Below, piece by piece: positions 42,088-49,941 of a stretch of 64,000 nucleotides of DNA; positions within the stretch are counted from its first letter, which is position 1, and each line of letters begins with the position of its first letter. This DNA comes from an uncultured Microbacteriaceae bacterium (lineage in GTDB: Bacteria > Actinomycetota > Actinomycetes > Actinomycetales > Microbacteriaceae), in assembly GCA_947487835.1 (NCBI GenBank), contig CANKXX010000007.1:186001-250000 (forward strand), given 5' to 3'. Both the position numbers and the translations under genes were made by a program. Under the pieces are notes generated by a model. It was not told the DNA's origin. It saw only the letters and a program-made list of their open reading frames with translations, and made no database searches.

Positions 42088-42822
42088 GTGTCTGAGAGCA
42101 TCCTCTTCCGTTCCGATATGATCGTCGAGCTCGTCCGCTCGAGCGCCCACGACTCCGACGTGCTGTTCGCCGCGCGGGTCTCGACGCAGGGCGAGCAGAC
42201 CCTCGAGGCCGCCCAGGACGTGGATGCGGACGTGCAGAACAAGCGCGACCGCGGGCTCATCAACTACCTGATGCGCGACCGCCACGGGTCGCCGTTCGAG
42301 CACAACTCCATGACCTTCTACGTGCAGGCGCCGATCTTCGTGTTCCGCGAGTTCATGCGGCACCGCATCGCGTCCTACAACGAGGAGTCGGGCCGCTACC
42401 GCGAGCTGAATCCGGTGTTCTACGTGCCCGGTCCGGAGCGCAACCTCGTCCAGATCGGCAAGCCCGGCGCGTACGACTTCACCCCCGGCACGCCGGAGCA
42501 GACGGCGCTCGTCGGCGAGCAGGCGCGTGCGGTCTCGACCGCCGCCTTCGAGGCCTACCAGCGCATGCTCGACGCCGGGGTCGCCCGTGAGGTCGCCCGC
42601 ATCGTTCTGCCGCTGAACATCTACTCGTCCATGTACGTAACCCTGAACGCCCGGTCGCTGATGAACTTCCTGTCGCTGCGCACGAAGCGCGAGGGCACGC
42701 AGTTCCCGTCGTTCCCGCAGCGCGAGATCGAGATGTGCGCGGAGCAGATGGAGGACATCTTCGCGGAGCTCATGCCGCTCACCTACGCCGCCTTCAACGG
42801 CAACGGCCGCGTCGCCCCCTAG
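42088..42822 (+). CDS. thyX: FAD-dependent thymidylate synthase
   Basis: 244 residues, the standard ThyX size. It makes dTMP from dUMP with methylene-tetrahydrofolate and NADPH. The signature RHRIASYNEESGRY is at about 91-104, and NARSLMNFLSLRT near the C-terminus binds dUMP. I chose the GTG giving VSESILFRSD; an in-frame GTG three codons earlier overlaps the -10 box. The gene stands alone here, near dapB and dapA as in many actinobacteria. Confidence 0.96.
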   Translation: MSESILFRSDMIVELVRSSAHDSDVLFAARVSTQGEQTLEAAQDVDADVQNKRDRGLINYLMRDRHGSPFEHNSMTFYVQAPIFVFREFMRHRIASYNEESGRYRELNPVFYVPGPERNLVQIGKPGAYDFTPGTPEQTALVGEQARAVSTAAFEAYQRMLDAGVAREVARIVLPLNIYSSMYVTLNARSLMNFLSLRTKREGTQFPSFPQREIEMCAEQMEDIFAELMPLTYAAFNGNGRVAP

Positions 42823-42860
42823 GGACGCCATGGCGGTGGGGCGGGCGGGGGCATCATCAC

Positions 42861-43035
42861 GGTCGCTAGGCACACATCCCGGTCGCTGAGCGCCCCTTCG
42901 GTCGCTGAGCTTGTCGAAGCGACGTAACGGAACCCGCGTCCCTTCGACAGGCTCAGGCACCGTAACGCCGGTCGTCGTGGTCGCCACCACGGTCGCTGAG
43001 CACGCCCCCCGGTCGCTGAGCCTGTCGAAGCGACG
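42861..43035. repeat. Cluster of family C repeats, CGC/GCG variant
   Basis: Direct copies GGTCGCTGAGCTTGTCGAAG (42900-42924) and GGTCGCTGAGCCTGTCGAAG (43011-43035), an inverted copy at 42937-42961, and partial GGTCGCTGAG words at 42861, 42881 and 42991. The stem bases CCC/GGG of other copies are changed to CGC/GCG on both sides, preserving pairing. They fill most of the 390-bp gap between thyX and the stress protein. Confidence 0.85.
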
Positions 43036-43114
43036 TAACGGAACCCGGGTCGCGTCCACGCGCCCACGCGAACGCGGCAACGGCGCGCTCTTCTGGCGAG
43101 TGGCCGGTCCTGGC

Positions 43115-43120
43115 TAGCAT
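43115..43120 (+). promoter_or_regulatory. -10 box of the universal stress protein gene
   Basis: TAGCAT about 95 bp before the ATG at 43215; unlike the leaderless genes, this start has a GGGAGG Shine-Dalgarno sequence. Confidence 0.4.
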
Positions 43121-43214
43121 GAGAGCGAACGGCGATGGCGCCGGCACGCGACCATCCGCGAACCCGCGGGGCGGGCCGGCTGGTTCGGCGTCGCCGGCAA
43201 CGCTGGGAGGCGCC

Positions 43215-44138
43215 ATGGTTGAGAAGATCGTCGTTGCGGTCAACGGGGGAGCGGAGAGCGACGCCGCCCTCAGCTGGGCCATCGCGCGGGCGAAGTCCTC
43301 GCACGCCGCGCTGGACATCACGACGGTGATCGAGATGTCGAACCAGGCGCCGCCGGACGCGGAGCAGACCCTCCGGCCGCTGTACGAGCGCGTGCTGCAG
43401 GAGGCCGTGCAGCGCGCAGAGGCGGAGGCGCCCGCCGCGACGACGAGCGGATCGATCCGGCGGGGCACCCCGCGCCAGGAGCTGCTGTACGCATCCGCGC
43501 GCGCCGACCTCCTGGTCGTCGGCACGCACGAGGCCACGGGCGTGTTCCACGGGATCCTCCCGCACCAGCTGGCCGCGGCCGCGCGCTGCGCCGTCGTGGT
43601 GGTGCCGGCGAAGTGGACCTCGACGGCGGGGCCCGTCGTGGTCGGGGCGAACGACGACGACACGTCCCAGGTCGCGCTCGACGTCGCCGCCCGCGAGGCC
43701 GAGCGCCTGGGCCGCGAGCTGCTCGTCGTGCACACCTGGCACATCCCGGCGTCCAACCTGCTGGGCCGGATCGGGATCGGCCCGGACCCGCACTCGACGG
43801 TCGGCGTGAAGCACCAGGAGATCCTCGACCGCTGCGTGGCGCGCATCACCGAGAAGCACCCGGACCTGCCCGTCCGCGCACAGCTGCTGGAGGGTCCCGC
43901 CGCCTTGGAGCTGGTGAACGCCGCGGAATCCGCGGACCTCATCGTGGTCGGCACCCACCGCCGCGGTGCCGTGCCGGGCCTCCTGCTCGGCTCGGTGACC
44001 CACGACGTGCTCGTCAACATGCCCTGCCCGGTGATGGTGGTTCCGCACCCCGACGAGGAGCCCCTCCGCGTGCGCCTCGAGCGGGCCTCGGAGAAGGCGA
44101 CCGCGGAGGGCCGAGAGCCCGACCTCGACCTCTACTGA
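43215..44138 (+). CDS. Universal stress protein with two UspA domains
   Basis: 307 residues in two tandem UspA folds (about 1-140 and 145-290). The second has the ATP-binding pattern VVGTHRRGAVPGLLLGSVTHDV (quoted in part: GTHRRGAVPGLLLGSV), so it probably binds ATP; the first has VVGTHEATGVFHG with a weaker site. Such double-Usp proteins are common in actinobacteria under hypoxia or stress. GGGAGG lies at good spacing before the ATG. Confidence 0.93.
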   Translation: MVEKIVVAVNGGAESDAALSWAIARAKSSHAALDITTVIEMSNQAPPDAEQTLRPLYERVLQEAVQRAEAEAPAATTSGSIRRGTPRQELLYASARADLLVVGTHEATGVFHGILPHQLAAAARCAVVVVPAKWTSTAGPVVVGANDDDTSQVALDVAAREAERLGRELLVVHTWHIPASNLLGRIGIGPDPHSTVGVKHQEILDRCVARITEKHPDLPVRAQLLEGPAALELVNAAESADLIVVGTHRRGAVPGLLLGSVTHDVLVNMPCPVMVVPHPDEEPLRVRLERASEKATAEGREPDLDLY

Positions 44139-44176
44139 CCCGCCCGCCCGCTCCGGCCGCTCTTGGGGGACTCCAT

Positions 44177-44262
44177 CGACGCAATTCAGCAGATTCCGGC
44201 CGACACGCCGTTCTGAGCATGGGACACGCCGACACCGGCTCGGGATCTGCTGAATTGCGTCG
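44177..44262. repeat. Palindromic element, family B (copy B1)
   Basis: Perfect 18-bp arms CGACGCAATTCAGCAGAT (44177-44194) and ATCTGCTGAATTGCGTCG (44245-44262). The 50-bp centre starts TCCGGCCGACACGCCGTTC, which is shared in inverted orientation with the element at 45410-45491. It lies 106 bp upstream of the cassette B gene start. Confidence 0.95.
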
Positions 44263-44356
44263 CTAGAAGGGGACGGAACTCGCCCCTCACTACCGGGCGG
44301 TGAGGTGCACTGTGCACCGGACGACGGTGACCCACCGCCACCCGACCGGGGCGCGC

Positions 44357-44362
44357 CACGCT
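44357..44362 (+). promoter_or_regulatory. Leaderless-type -10 box of the cassette B gene
   Basis: CACGCT, 6 nt, then ATG at 44369, identical in hexamer and spacing to cassette A. Confidence 0.45.
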
Positions 44363-44368
44363 GTGCGG

Positions 44369-45238
44369 ATGCAGACCGTGCGCGGTGTCCTGGCCGGGGC
44401 GGGTGGCGCAGCCACCCGGCAGGTGCTGTTGCGTTCCGGTTTCTCGCCCGGACTGCTCGCCCGCCTCGTCGCTACCGGTGAGATCGTGCGCCCGATGCGC
44501 GGTTGGTACGCGATACCGGAGTCCCACCCGGACCTGATCCGCTCCATCCGCGTGGGCGGCTGCGTGGCATGCGTCTCCGCCGCTCGGCTCCACGGACTCG
44601 CCGCAGCGCCAGGCGACGCCCTGCATGTGTGGGTCAAGCCGGGCTCGGGTCGCCTGCGGGACCCGGACGACCGGTACCAGCGGCTCGACCCGACGGAGGA
44701 CGCCCGGGTCGTCCTGCATTGGGATGCGCATGACATTCATCGTTCCCGGCTCGTCGTGCCGCTCGAGGTGTGCCTCGCTCAGGTCGTCGCCTGTCAGCAG
44801 GGTGACCTGGCCATCGCGACGCTCGACTCGGCCGTCCATTTCCGCAGACTCACCCTGACGTCCCTTCGGATGATGGCCACCACTTGGCCCAGCACCTCCG
44901 CGTCGCTGTTGTCGGAGGTGGACGGTCGGGCGGAGAGCTTCATCGAGAGCGTCTTGAGAGTGCGCCTGCGCCGAGCGGGCATCCCATGCGAAGCACAGGT
45001 TCCCGTCGCGGGGAGATTCCGGCTCGACCTCCTCGTCGGGAATCGCCTCGCGATCGAGGTCGACGGCTACGAGACCCATCACGAGCGCGAGCAGATCGAG
45101 AGCGACCGTGCCCGCGAAGGAGCGCTGGTCTCCCTCGGGTTCCGCATCCTCCGGTTCACCTACCGCCAGGTGATGTACGACTGGCAGACGGTACTCGACA
45201 CGATCCGCGCCTGCGTCGAGCGCGGCGAACACCTTTAG
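44369..45238 (+). CDS. AbiEi-type winged-helix / DUF559 Vsr-like nuclease-fold protein (cassette B)
   Basis: 289 residues. The N-terminal part (VLLRSGFSPGLLARLVATGE then IVRPMRGWYAI) resembles the AbiEi winged-helix domain. The C-terminal part has the DUF559/Vsr-like pattern: ESFIESVLRVRLRRAG, FRLDLLVGNRLAIEVDGYETH with candidate metal ligands Asp and Glu, and LVSLGFRILRFTYRQV. It is a distant paralogue of the cassette A protein (8579-9517). No AbiEii toxin gene is adjacent. I chose the ATG at 44369 with the -10 box directly before it; a GTG at 44300 would add 23 residues. Function unknown; its repeat flanks are discussed in the findings. Confidence 0.8.
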   Translation: MQTVRGVLAGAGGAATRQVLLRSGFSPGLLARLVATGEIVRPMRGWYAIPESHPDLIRSIRVGGCVACVSAARLHGLAAAPGDALHVWVKPGSGRLRDPDDRYQRLDPTEDARVVLHWDAHDIHRSRLVVPLEVCLAQVVACQQGDLAIATLDSAVHFRRLTLTSLRMMATTWPSTSASLLSEVDGRAESFIESVLRVRLRRAGIPCEAQVPVAGRFRLDLLVGNRLAIEVDGYETHHEREQIESDRAREGALVSLGFRILRFTYRQVMYDWQTVLDTIRACVERGEHL

Positions 45239-45241
45239 CCC

Positions 45242-45312
45242 GGTCCGACGCCTATTACCGGTCCGACGCCTATTACCGGTCCGACGCTTAGCCCGGTCCG
45301 ACGCTTATCCCG
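45242..45312. repeat. 17-18-bp tandem repeat, four copies
   Basis: GGTCCGACGCCTATTACC starts at 45242, 45260 and 45278 and a shorter variant at 45295. It begins right after the cassette B stop codon and leads into the AATTCAGCAG array. Confidence 0.9.
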
Positions 45313-45317
45313 GCCTC

Positions 45318-45424
45318 GCAATTCAGCAGGTGCCGTCCGCACACTTCGTAATTCAGCAGATCGCGTCCTGTAGCCAACGCAATTCAGCAGATGGCAACCA
45401 GATGTCGATGCAACTCAGCAGATG
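45318..45424. repeat. Tandem array of four 30-31-bp units (family B half-sites)
   Basis: GCAATTCAGCAG-type half-sites start at 45318, 45348 (GTAATTCAGCAG), 45379 and 45410 (GCAACTCAGCAG), all in the same direction. The period of 30-31 bp is about three helical turns. The intervening bases are not conserved between units and are 17-19 nt, far too short and irregular for CRISPR spacers. Confidence 0.85.
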
Positions 45425-45491
45425 TGGCGCCCATGACGGCGTGTCTGTGCGGCTGAACGGCGTGTCGGCCGGAATCTGCTGAATTGCGTCG
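45410..45491. repeat. Palindromic element, family B (copy B2, closes the array)
   Basis: GCAACTCAGCAGAT (45410-45423) pairs with ATCTGCTGAATTGC in 45474-45491. Read on the minus strand, the arm plus TCCGGCCGACACGCCGTTC matches B1, so B1 and B2 are inverted relative to each other around the cassette B gene. Confidence 0.9.
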
Positions 45492-45511
45492 GGAGGGGGT
45501 GGGAACTGCGA

Positions 45512-45655
45512 GACCCGCACCACCCACACCGCCCCCCCGCACCCCCGCACCACCCACACCGCACCCCCGCACCCCGCACCCCGCACCCCGCACCCCGCAC
45601 CCCGCACCCCGCTCCCGCACCCGCACCGCACCCGGCACCGGCACCCCCGCACCAC
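45512..45655. repeat. Low-complexity CCGCACC/ACCCCGC tract
   Basis: About 140 bp of CCGCACCCCCGCACC-type repeats just beyond element B2 and before the dapA promoter. In cassette-gene sense it has the same polarity as the tract at 8028-8204. Confidence 0.85.
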
Positions 45656-45687
45656 ACACGCGGCACCGCGGTGGCGACCCCACCCGA

Positions 45688-45693
45688 TACCCT
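45688..45693 (+). promoter_or_regulatory. Leaderless-type -10 box of dapA
   Basis: TACCCT lies 7 nt before the GTG at 45701. Confidence 0.5.
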
Positions 45694-45700
45694 GTAGAGC

Positions 45701-46678
45701 GTGTCCACTCTCGAGAATCCGTTCGGCCAGGTACTCGTGGCCCTCGTCACGCCGTTCACGGCGGACGGGGAGGTCGACTGGCCCGGCGTGGAGAAGCACA
45801 TCGACGACGTCATCCGCGCCGGCGCCGACGGCATCGTCGTCACCGGCACCACGGGCGAGACGAGCACCCTGACCGACCCCGAGAAGATCCGGCTCGTGGA
45901 GGTCGGCAAGTCCGTCGCCGACGGCCGCGCCAGGATCATCACCGGCGGCGGCTCCAACGAGACCGCGCACGCCATGCAGCTCGCGAAGCAGAGCGAGAAG
46001 GCCGGCGCCGACGGCAACATGATCGTCACGCCGTACTACAACAAGCCGACGCAGGCCGGCGTGCTCACCCACTTCCGGATGATCGCCGACGCCACCGACC
46101 TGCCCGTCATCCTCTACGACATCCCGGGCCGCACCGGCATCCCCATCACGTACGACACCCTGCTCCGCGCCGCCAAGCACCCGAACATCCTCGCGGTGAA
46201 GGATGCGAAGGGCGACCTCAGCGAGGTCAGCCGCGTGCTCAACCAGACCGACCTGCTCTACTTCGCGGGCGACGACGCCAACGCGCTGCCCACGCTCGCC
46301 ATCGGCGGCACGGGCCTCATCGGCGTCACCGCGAACATCGCCCCCACGCCGTACCGCACCATGGTGGACGCCGTGAACGCGGGCGACCTCAAGGCGGCCA
46401 CCACGGCGCACCAGCAGCTCGAGCCCCTCGTCCGCGCCGTGATGACCCACGTGCCCGGCACGGTCGCCGCGAAGTACATCCTGCACGGCCTCGGCCGCAT
46501 CAGCAGCCCCCGCGTGCGCCTGCCGCTCGTCGGCCCCGAGGAGTGGGAGGCCGCTCAGATCGAGGACGAGATCGACCTCGTGAAGAACGTCCCCGGCGCC
46601 GATTTCCGCAACTTCCGCCCGGACCGCAACGCCGCCGCGGGCGGCGCGCTCCCGAAGGTCGCCGGCACCACCCGCTGA
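45701..46678 (+). CDS. dapA: 4-hydroxy-tetrahydrodipicolinate synthase
   Basis: 325 residues. It condenses pyruvate with aspartate semialdehyde, the first committed step to diaminopimelate and lysine. TGTTGETSTLT is the phosphate-loop-like block, VTPYYNKPTQ carries the Tyr pair and ILAVKDAKGDL the Schiff-base Lys (about 167). The C-terminus is about 25 residues longer than in E. coli. The GTG start has no Shine-Dalgarno sequence. rnj follows 86 bp downstream, an order seen in many actinobacteria. Confidence 0.96.
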   Translation: MSTLENPFGQVLVALVTPFTADGEVDWPGVEKHIDDVIRAGADGIVVTGTTGETSTLTDPEKIRLVEVGKSVADGRARIITGGGSNETAHAMQLAKQSEKAGADGNMIVTPYYNKPTQAGVLTHFRMIADATDLPVILYDIPGRTGIPITYDTLLRAAKHPNILAVKDAKGDLSEVSRVLNQTDLLYFAGDDANALPTLAIGGTGLIGVTANIAPTPYRTMVDAVNAGDLKAATTAHQQLEPLVRAVMTHVPGTVAAKYILHGLGRISSPRVRLPLVGPEEWEAAQIEDEIDLVKNVPGADFRNFRPDRNAAAGGALPKVAGTTR

Positions 46679-46764
46679 CCTCCCCGGCGCCTCGGCGCCC
46701 CCACGACGTCCCCCGCCCGTGAGGCGGCAGCACGACCCCCATCCCCACGTAGGAACGAGACCAC

Positions 46765-48441
46765 ATGCCCAACGCCGTATTCGATCCGCCCGTCCTCGAA
46801 CCGGGAACCCTCCGGGTCATCCCGATCGGCGGCCTCGGCGAGATCGGCCGCAACATGACCGTCTACGAGATCGACGGCAAGATCCTCATCGTCGACTGCG
46901 GCGTGCTCTTCCCCGAGGAGCAGCACCCGGGCGTCGACCTGATCCTCCCCGACATCTCGCCGATCCGCGACCGCCTCGACGACGTCGTCGGCGTCGTGCT
47001 CACCCACGGCCACGAGGACCACATCGGCGCGGTGCCCTACCTCCTGCGTCTGAAGCAGGACATCCCGCTGATCGGCTCCGGCCTCACGCTCGCGCTCATC
47101 GAGGCGAAGCTCAAGGAGCACCGCATCAAGCCCTACACGCTGCAGGTGCGCGAGGGTCAGCACGAGGACCTCGGACCGTTCTCTCTCGAGTTCGTCGCCG
47201 TGAACCACTCGATCCCGGATGCGCTCGCGGTGTCCATCGTCACGAAGGCCGGCCGCGTGCTGCACACGGGCGACTTCAAGATGGACCAGCTCCCGCTCGA
47301 CGACCGGATCACCGACCTCCGCGCGTTCGCCCGCCTGGGCGAGGAGGGTGTCGACCTCTTCCTGCCCGACTCCACCAACGCGGACGTCCCCGGCTTCACC
47401 CCCACCGAGCGCTCCATCGGCCCGGTGCTGGACGCCGTCATCGGCAAGGCGCCCCGCCGCGTCATCGTCGCGAGCTTCTCAAGCCACGTGCACCGCGTAC
47501 AGCAGGTGCTCGACGCCGCGCACGCCCACGGCCGCCGCGTCGCCTTCATCGGCCGCTCCATGGTGCGCAACATGGGCATCGCCGCGGACCTCGGCTACCT
47601 GAAGGTGCCCGAGGGCGTGCTCATCGACAGCAAGCAGGCCGCGAACCTGCCCGACAACCGCATCGTCTACATGAGCACCGGATCCCAGGGCGAGCCGATG
47701 GCCGTGCTCAGCCGCATGGCGAACATGGAGCACCAGATCGAGATCGGCAAAGACGACACGGTCATCCTCGCCTCGAGCCTCATCCCGGGCAACGAGAACG
47801 CCGTCTACCGCGTCATCAACGGGCTCACCAAGCTCGGCGCGAACGTGGTGCACAAGAGCAACGCCAAGGTGCACGTCTCCGGCCACGCGTCCGCGGGCGA
47901 GCTGCTCTACGTCTACAACATCCTGAAGCCCAAGAACGTGCTGCCCGTGCACGGCGAGTACCGGCACCTGCAGGCCAACCGCGACCTCGCCGTGCAGACC
48001 GGCGTGCGTGAGGAGAACACCTTCATCGCCGAGGACGGCACCGTGCTCGACATGCGCGCGGGACACGTGTCCGTGGTGGGCCAGCTCGACCTGGGCTACA
48101 TCTACGTCGACGGGTCGACCGTGGGCGGTATTACGGATGCCGACCTCAAGGACCGCCGCATCCTCAGCGAGGAGGGCTTCATCTCGATCTTCGTCGTGGT
48201 CGAGGCCCAGACCGGCAAGGTCATCGTGGGGCCGGAGATCCAGGCCCGCGGGTTCGCCGAGGAGGAATCGGTCTTCGACGCCGTGAAGCCGCAGGTCATC
48301 CGTGCGCTCGCCGAGGCGGCCGCCAACGGCACCCGGGATTCGCACGCCTTCTCGCAGGTCGTGCGTCGCACGGTCGGCCGCTGGGTGAACTCCTCGCACC
48401 GTCGCCGTCCCATGATCATCCCGGTGGTCATCGAGGCCTGA
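46765..48441 (+). CDS. rnj: Ribonuclease J
   Basis: 558 residues, the usual RNase J length. The metallo-beta-lactamase motif HGHEDH is at 81-86, followed by the beta-CASP domain (IVASFSSHVHRVQQVLDAA) and KSNAKVHVSGHASAGELLYV, whose HVSGHA is the conserved C-motif region. The C-terminal domain mediates dimerisation. It is both an endo- and a 5'-3' exonuclease in RNA maturation and decay, with PNPase (pnp, same window) as the 3'-5' counterpart. AGGAACGAG precedes the ATG. Confidence 0.97.
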   Translation: MPNAVFDPPVLEPGTLRVIPIGGLGEIGRNMTVYEIDGKILIVDCGVLFPEEQHPGVDLILPDISPIRDRLDDVVGVVLTHGHEDHIGAVPYLLRLKQDIPLIGSGLTLALIEAKLKEHRIKPYTLQVREGQHEDLGPFSLEFVAVNHSIPDALAVSIVTKAGRVLHTGDFKMDQLPLDDRITDLRAFARLGEEGVDLFLPDSTNADVPGFTPTERSIGPVLDAVIGKAPRRVIVASFSSHVHRVQQVLDAAHAHGRRVAFIGRSMVRNMGIAADLGYLKVPEGVLIDSKQAANLPDNRIVYMSTGSQGEPMAVLSRMANMEHQIEIGKDDTVILASSLIPGNENAVYRVINGLTKLGANVVHKSNAKVHVSGHASAGELLYVYNILKPKNVLPVHGEYRHLQANRDLAVQTGVREENTFIAEDGTVLDMRAGHVSVVGQLDLGYIYVDGSTVGGITDADLKDRRILSEEGFISIFVVVEAQTGKVIVGPEIQARGFAEEESVFDAVKPQVIRALAEAAANGTRDSHAFSQVVRRTVGRWVNSSHRRRPMIIPVVIEA

Positions 48442-48494
48442 GTCACGGAGAAAGCGGGGGCGTGGGGGATGCAGGAGTTCGTTCGGCGGAGGCG

Positions 48495-49205
48495 ATGAGC
48501 CGTGCGGACAGGGGCCGTGAGCATGCGCGGTCCGGACGTCGGCGTGGGTGCGCGCCGCGCGTGCGCGGCTGGGCAGTGCTGGTGGTCGTGACCCTCGCCC
48601 TGACCGGCTGCGTCGGCGGCTCGGACGACGACCCGACGCCGACGCCGACCGCCAGCGCCCCGCCGACCGAGATCCCGGCCAAGCCGGACTTCGACGACCT
48701 CGTCGTGTCTCCCGCGGGTCTCGGCTCGCTGCGGGTCGGCGAGCCGGTCGAGGATTCGGAGATGGTCTCGTTCGTCCCCGACTACTGCTCGACCGTCGAG
48801 GGCGAGGGGCGCTCGGGGGAGGGGCGCTGGCAGAACACCTACGTGCCGCGCGAGGACCCGCGTCCGTTCGGGGTCGACGTCGGGAAGGACGGGAAGGTCG
48901 TCCGCATCGACATCCTGGACGAGTCGCTCCGCACCGCGGACGACATCGGCCTCGGCACCGCGGTGGAGGAGCTCCTCTCCACCTATGCCGACGTGGAGGG
49001 CGGGACCGCGAACACGCTCGCCGACCTCTACTACCTCCGCACCAGCGACGGCACCCTCGTCTTCGAGGTGGCGAACAATCTCGTCGAGGACTACTACGAG
49101 GAGGACGTCGTCGGCACCGTGGTCTTCCTACGGGTCGTCGCGCCGACCGTCGACCCGGACCAGTCGCTCGCGGGTACCGATTTCTACGCGGGGCGATGCC
49201 TCTGA
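48495..49205 (+). CDS. Putative lipoprotein of unknown function
   Basis: 236 residues. A basic N-terminus and a hydrophobic stretch end in the lipobox LALTGC with Cys39, then a Thr/Pro spacer (DDDPTPTPTASAPP). The rest is a soluble domain with an acidic surface and two Cys residues (DYCSTVEG and AGRCL) that could form a disulfide. I recognise no family. GGAGGCG directly before the ATG at 48495 is close; a GTG at 48462 is the alternative start. It is anchored outside the membrane. Confidence 0.78.
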   Translation: MSRADRGREHARSGRRRGCAPRVRGWAVLVVVTLALTGCVGGSDDDPTPTPTASAPPTEIPAKPDFDDLVVSPAGLGSLRVGEPVEDSEMVSFVPDYCSTVEGEGRSGEGRWQNTYVPREDPRPFGVDVGKDGKVVRIDILDESLRTADDIGLGTAVEELLSTYADVEGGTANTLADLYYLRTSDGTLVFEVANNLVEDYYEEDVVGTVVFLRVVAPTVDPDQSLAGTDFYAGRCL

Positions 49206-49238
49206 CCGCTCGCGGCAGCGCCCGTCCGCCGCGTGTGC

Positions 49239-49244
49239 CGCTAC
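49239..49244 (+). promoter_or_regulatory. Candidate -10 box of the GNAT gene
   Basis: TACGCT lies 43 bp before the ATG at 49287. Confidence 0.35.
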
Positions 49245-49286
49245 GCTGGCGTACCCGCGTCCCCCCGCATGCCGATTGGTGCAGCC

Positions 49287-49784
49287 ATGAGCGATCCGAC
49301 GTTCACGATCCGGCCCGCCACGATGGAGGACGCCCGGCTGCTCACCGACATGCTCGTCGAGGCGGCGAACTGGCACCCGACGCGGAAGCGATCGCGCGAC
49401 GCGACCCTGGCCGACCCCGCCGTGTCGCACTACGTCGCCGGCTGGCCGCGGCCGGGGGACCTCGGCTCCGTCGCCGTCACGGCGAACGGGACGACGATCG
49501 GAGCGTGCTGGCTGCGGCTGCTCACCGCGGCGGACCCGGGTTATGGCTACGTCGCGCCGGGAGTGCCCGAGCTGACCCTGGGGGTGAACCCGGCCTGGCG
49601 GAGCCGCGGCGTCGGCCGTGCGCTGCTCCAGGCCGTCGTCGCGCAGGCCAGGGAGGCCGGCTTCGCCCGGATCAGCCTCAGCTGCGAGCGAGCCAACTTC
49701 GCCATGGGCCTGTACCGCGGGGAGGGCTTCGTCACGGTCGAGTCCGGTCAGGATGCCGACACGATGGTGCGCACCCTCAACTGA
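49287..49784 (+). CDS. GNAT family N-acetyltransferase
   Basis: 165 residues. The acetyl-CoA loop is visible as NPAWRSRGVGRALLQAVVAQ (R/Q-x-x-G-x-G/A), preceded by the beta-strand ELTLGV and followed by GFARISLSCERANFAMGLYRGEGF, the usual motif B. It transfers an acetyl group to an amine of unknown identity. An upstream in-frame ATG at 49269 is possible; the chosen one gives MSDPTFTIRPATMED, a typical GNAT beginning. Confidence 0.88.
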   Translation: MSDPTFTIRPATMEDARLLTDMLVEAANWHPTRKRSRDATLADPAVSHYVAGWPRPGDLGSVAVTANGTTIGACWLRLLTAADPGYGYVAPGVPELTLGVNPAWRSRGVGRALLQAVVAQAREAGFARISLSCERANFAMGLYRGEGFVTVESGQDADTMVRTLN

Positions 49785-49941
49785 TGGGCCGACCCGTCCG
49801 GCGCCCGACCGCGGGTGCCCGCCGATCTCCGCCCCCGGGCGGGAGCGCAATCATCCTTCCGGCTGAGGCGCATTTCCCCACCTCCTGGATAGTGTGACCG
49901 ACATACCGATCCGCGGGGCAGCGGAAGAAAGGCGGTCCCCG

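Noticed and set aside
45318-45491. CRISPR-like array with 12-bp repeats
   Set aside because: Repeats are too short, spacers only 17-19 nt, and the array ends in an inverted arm of the same repeat.
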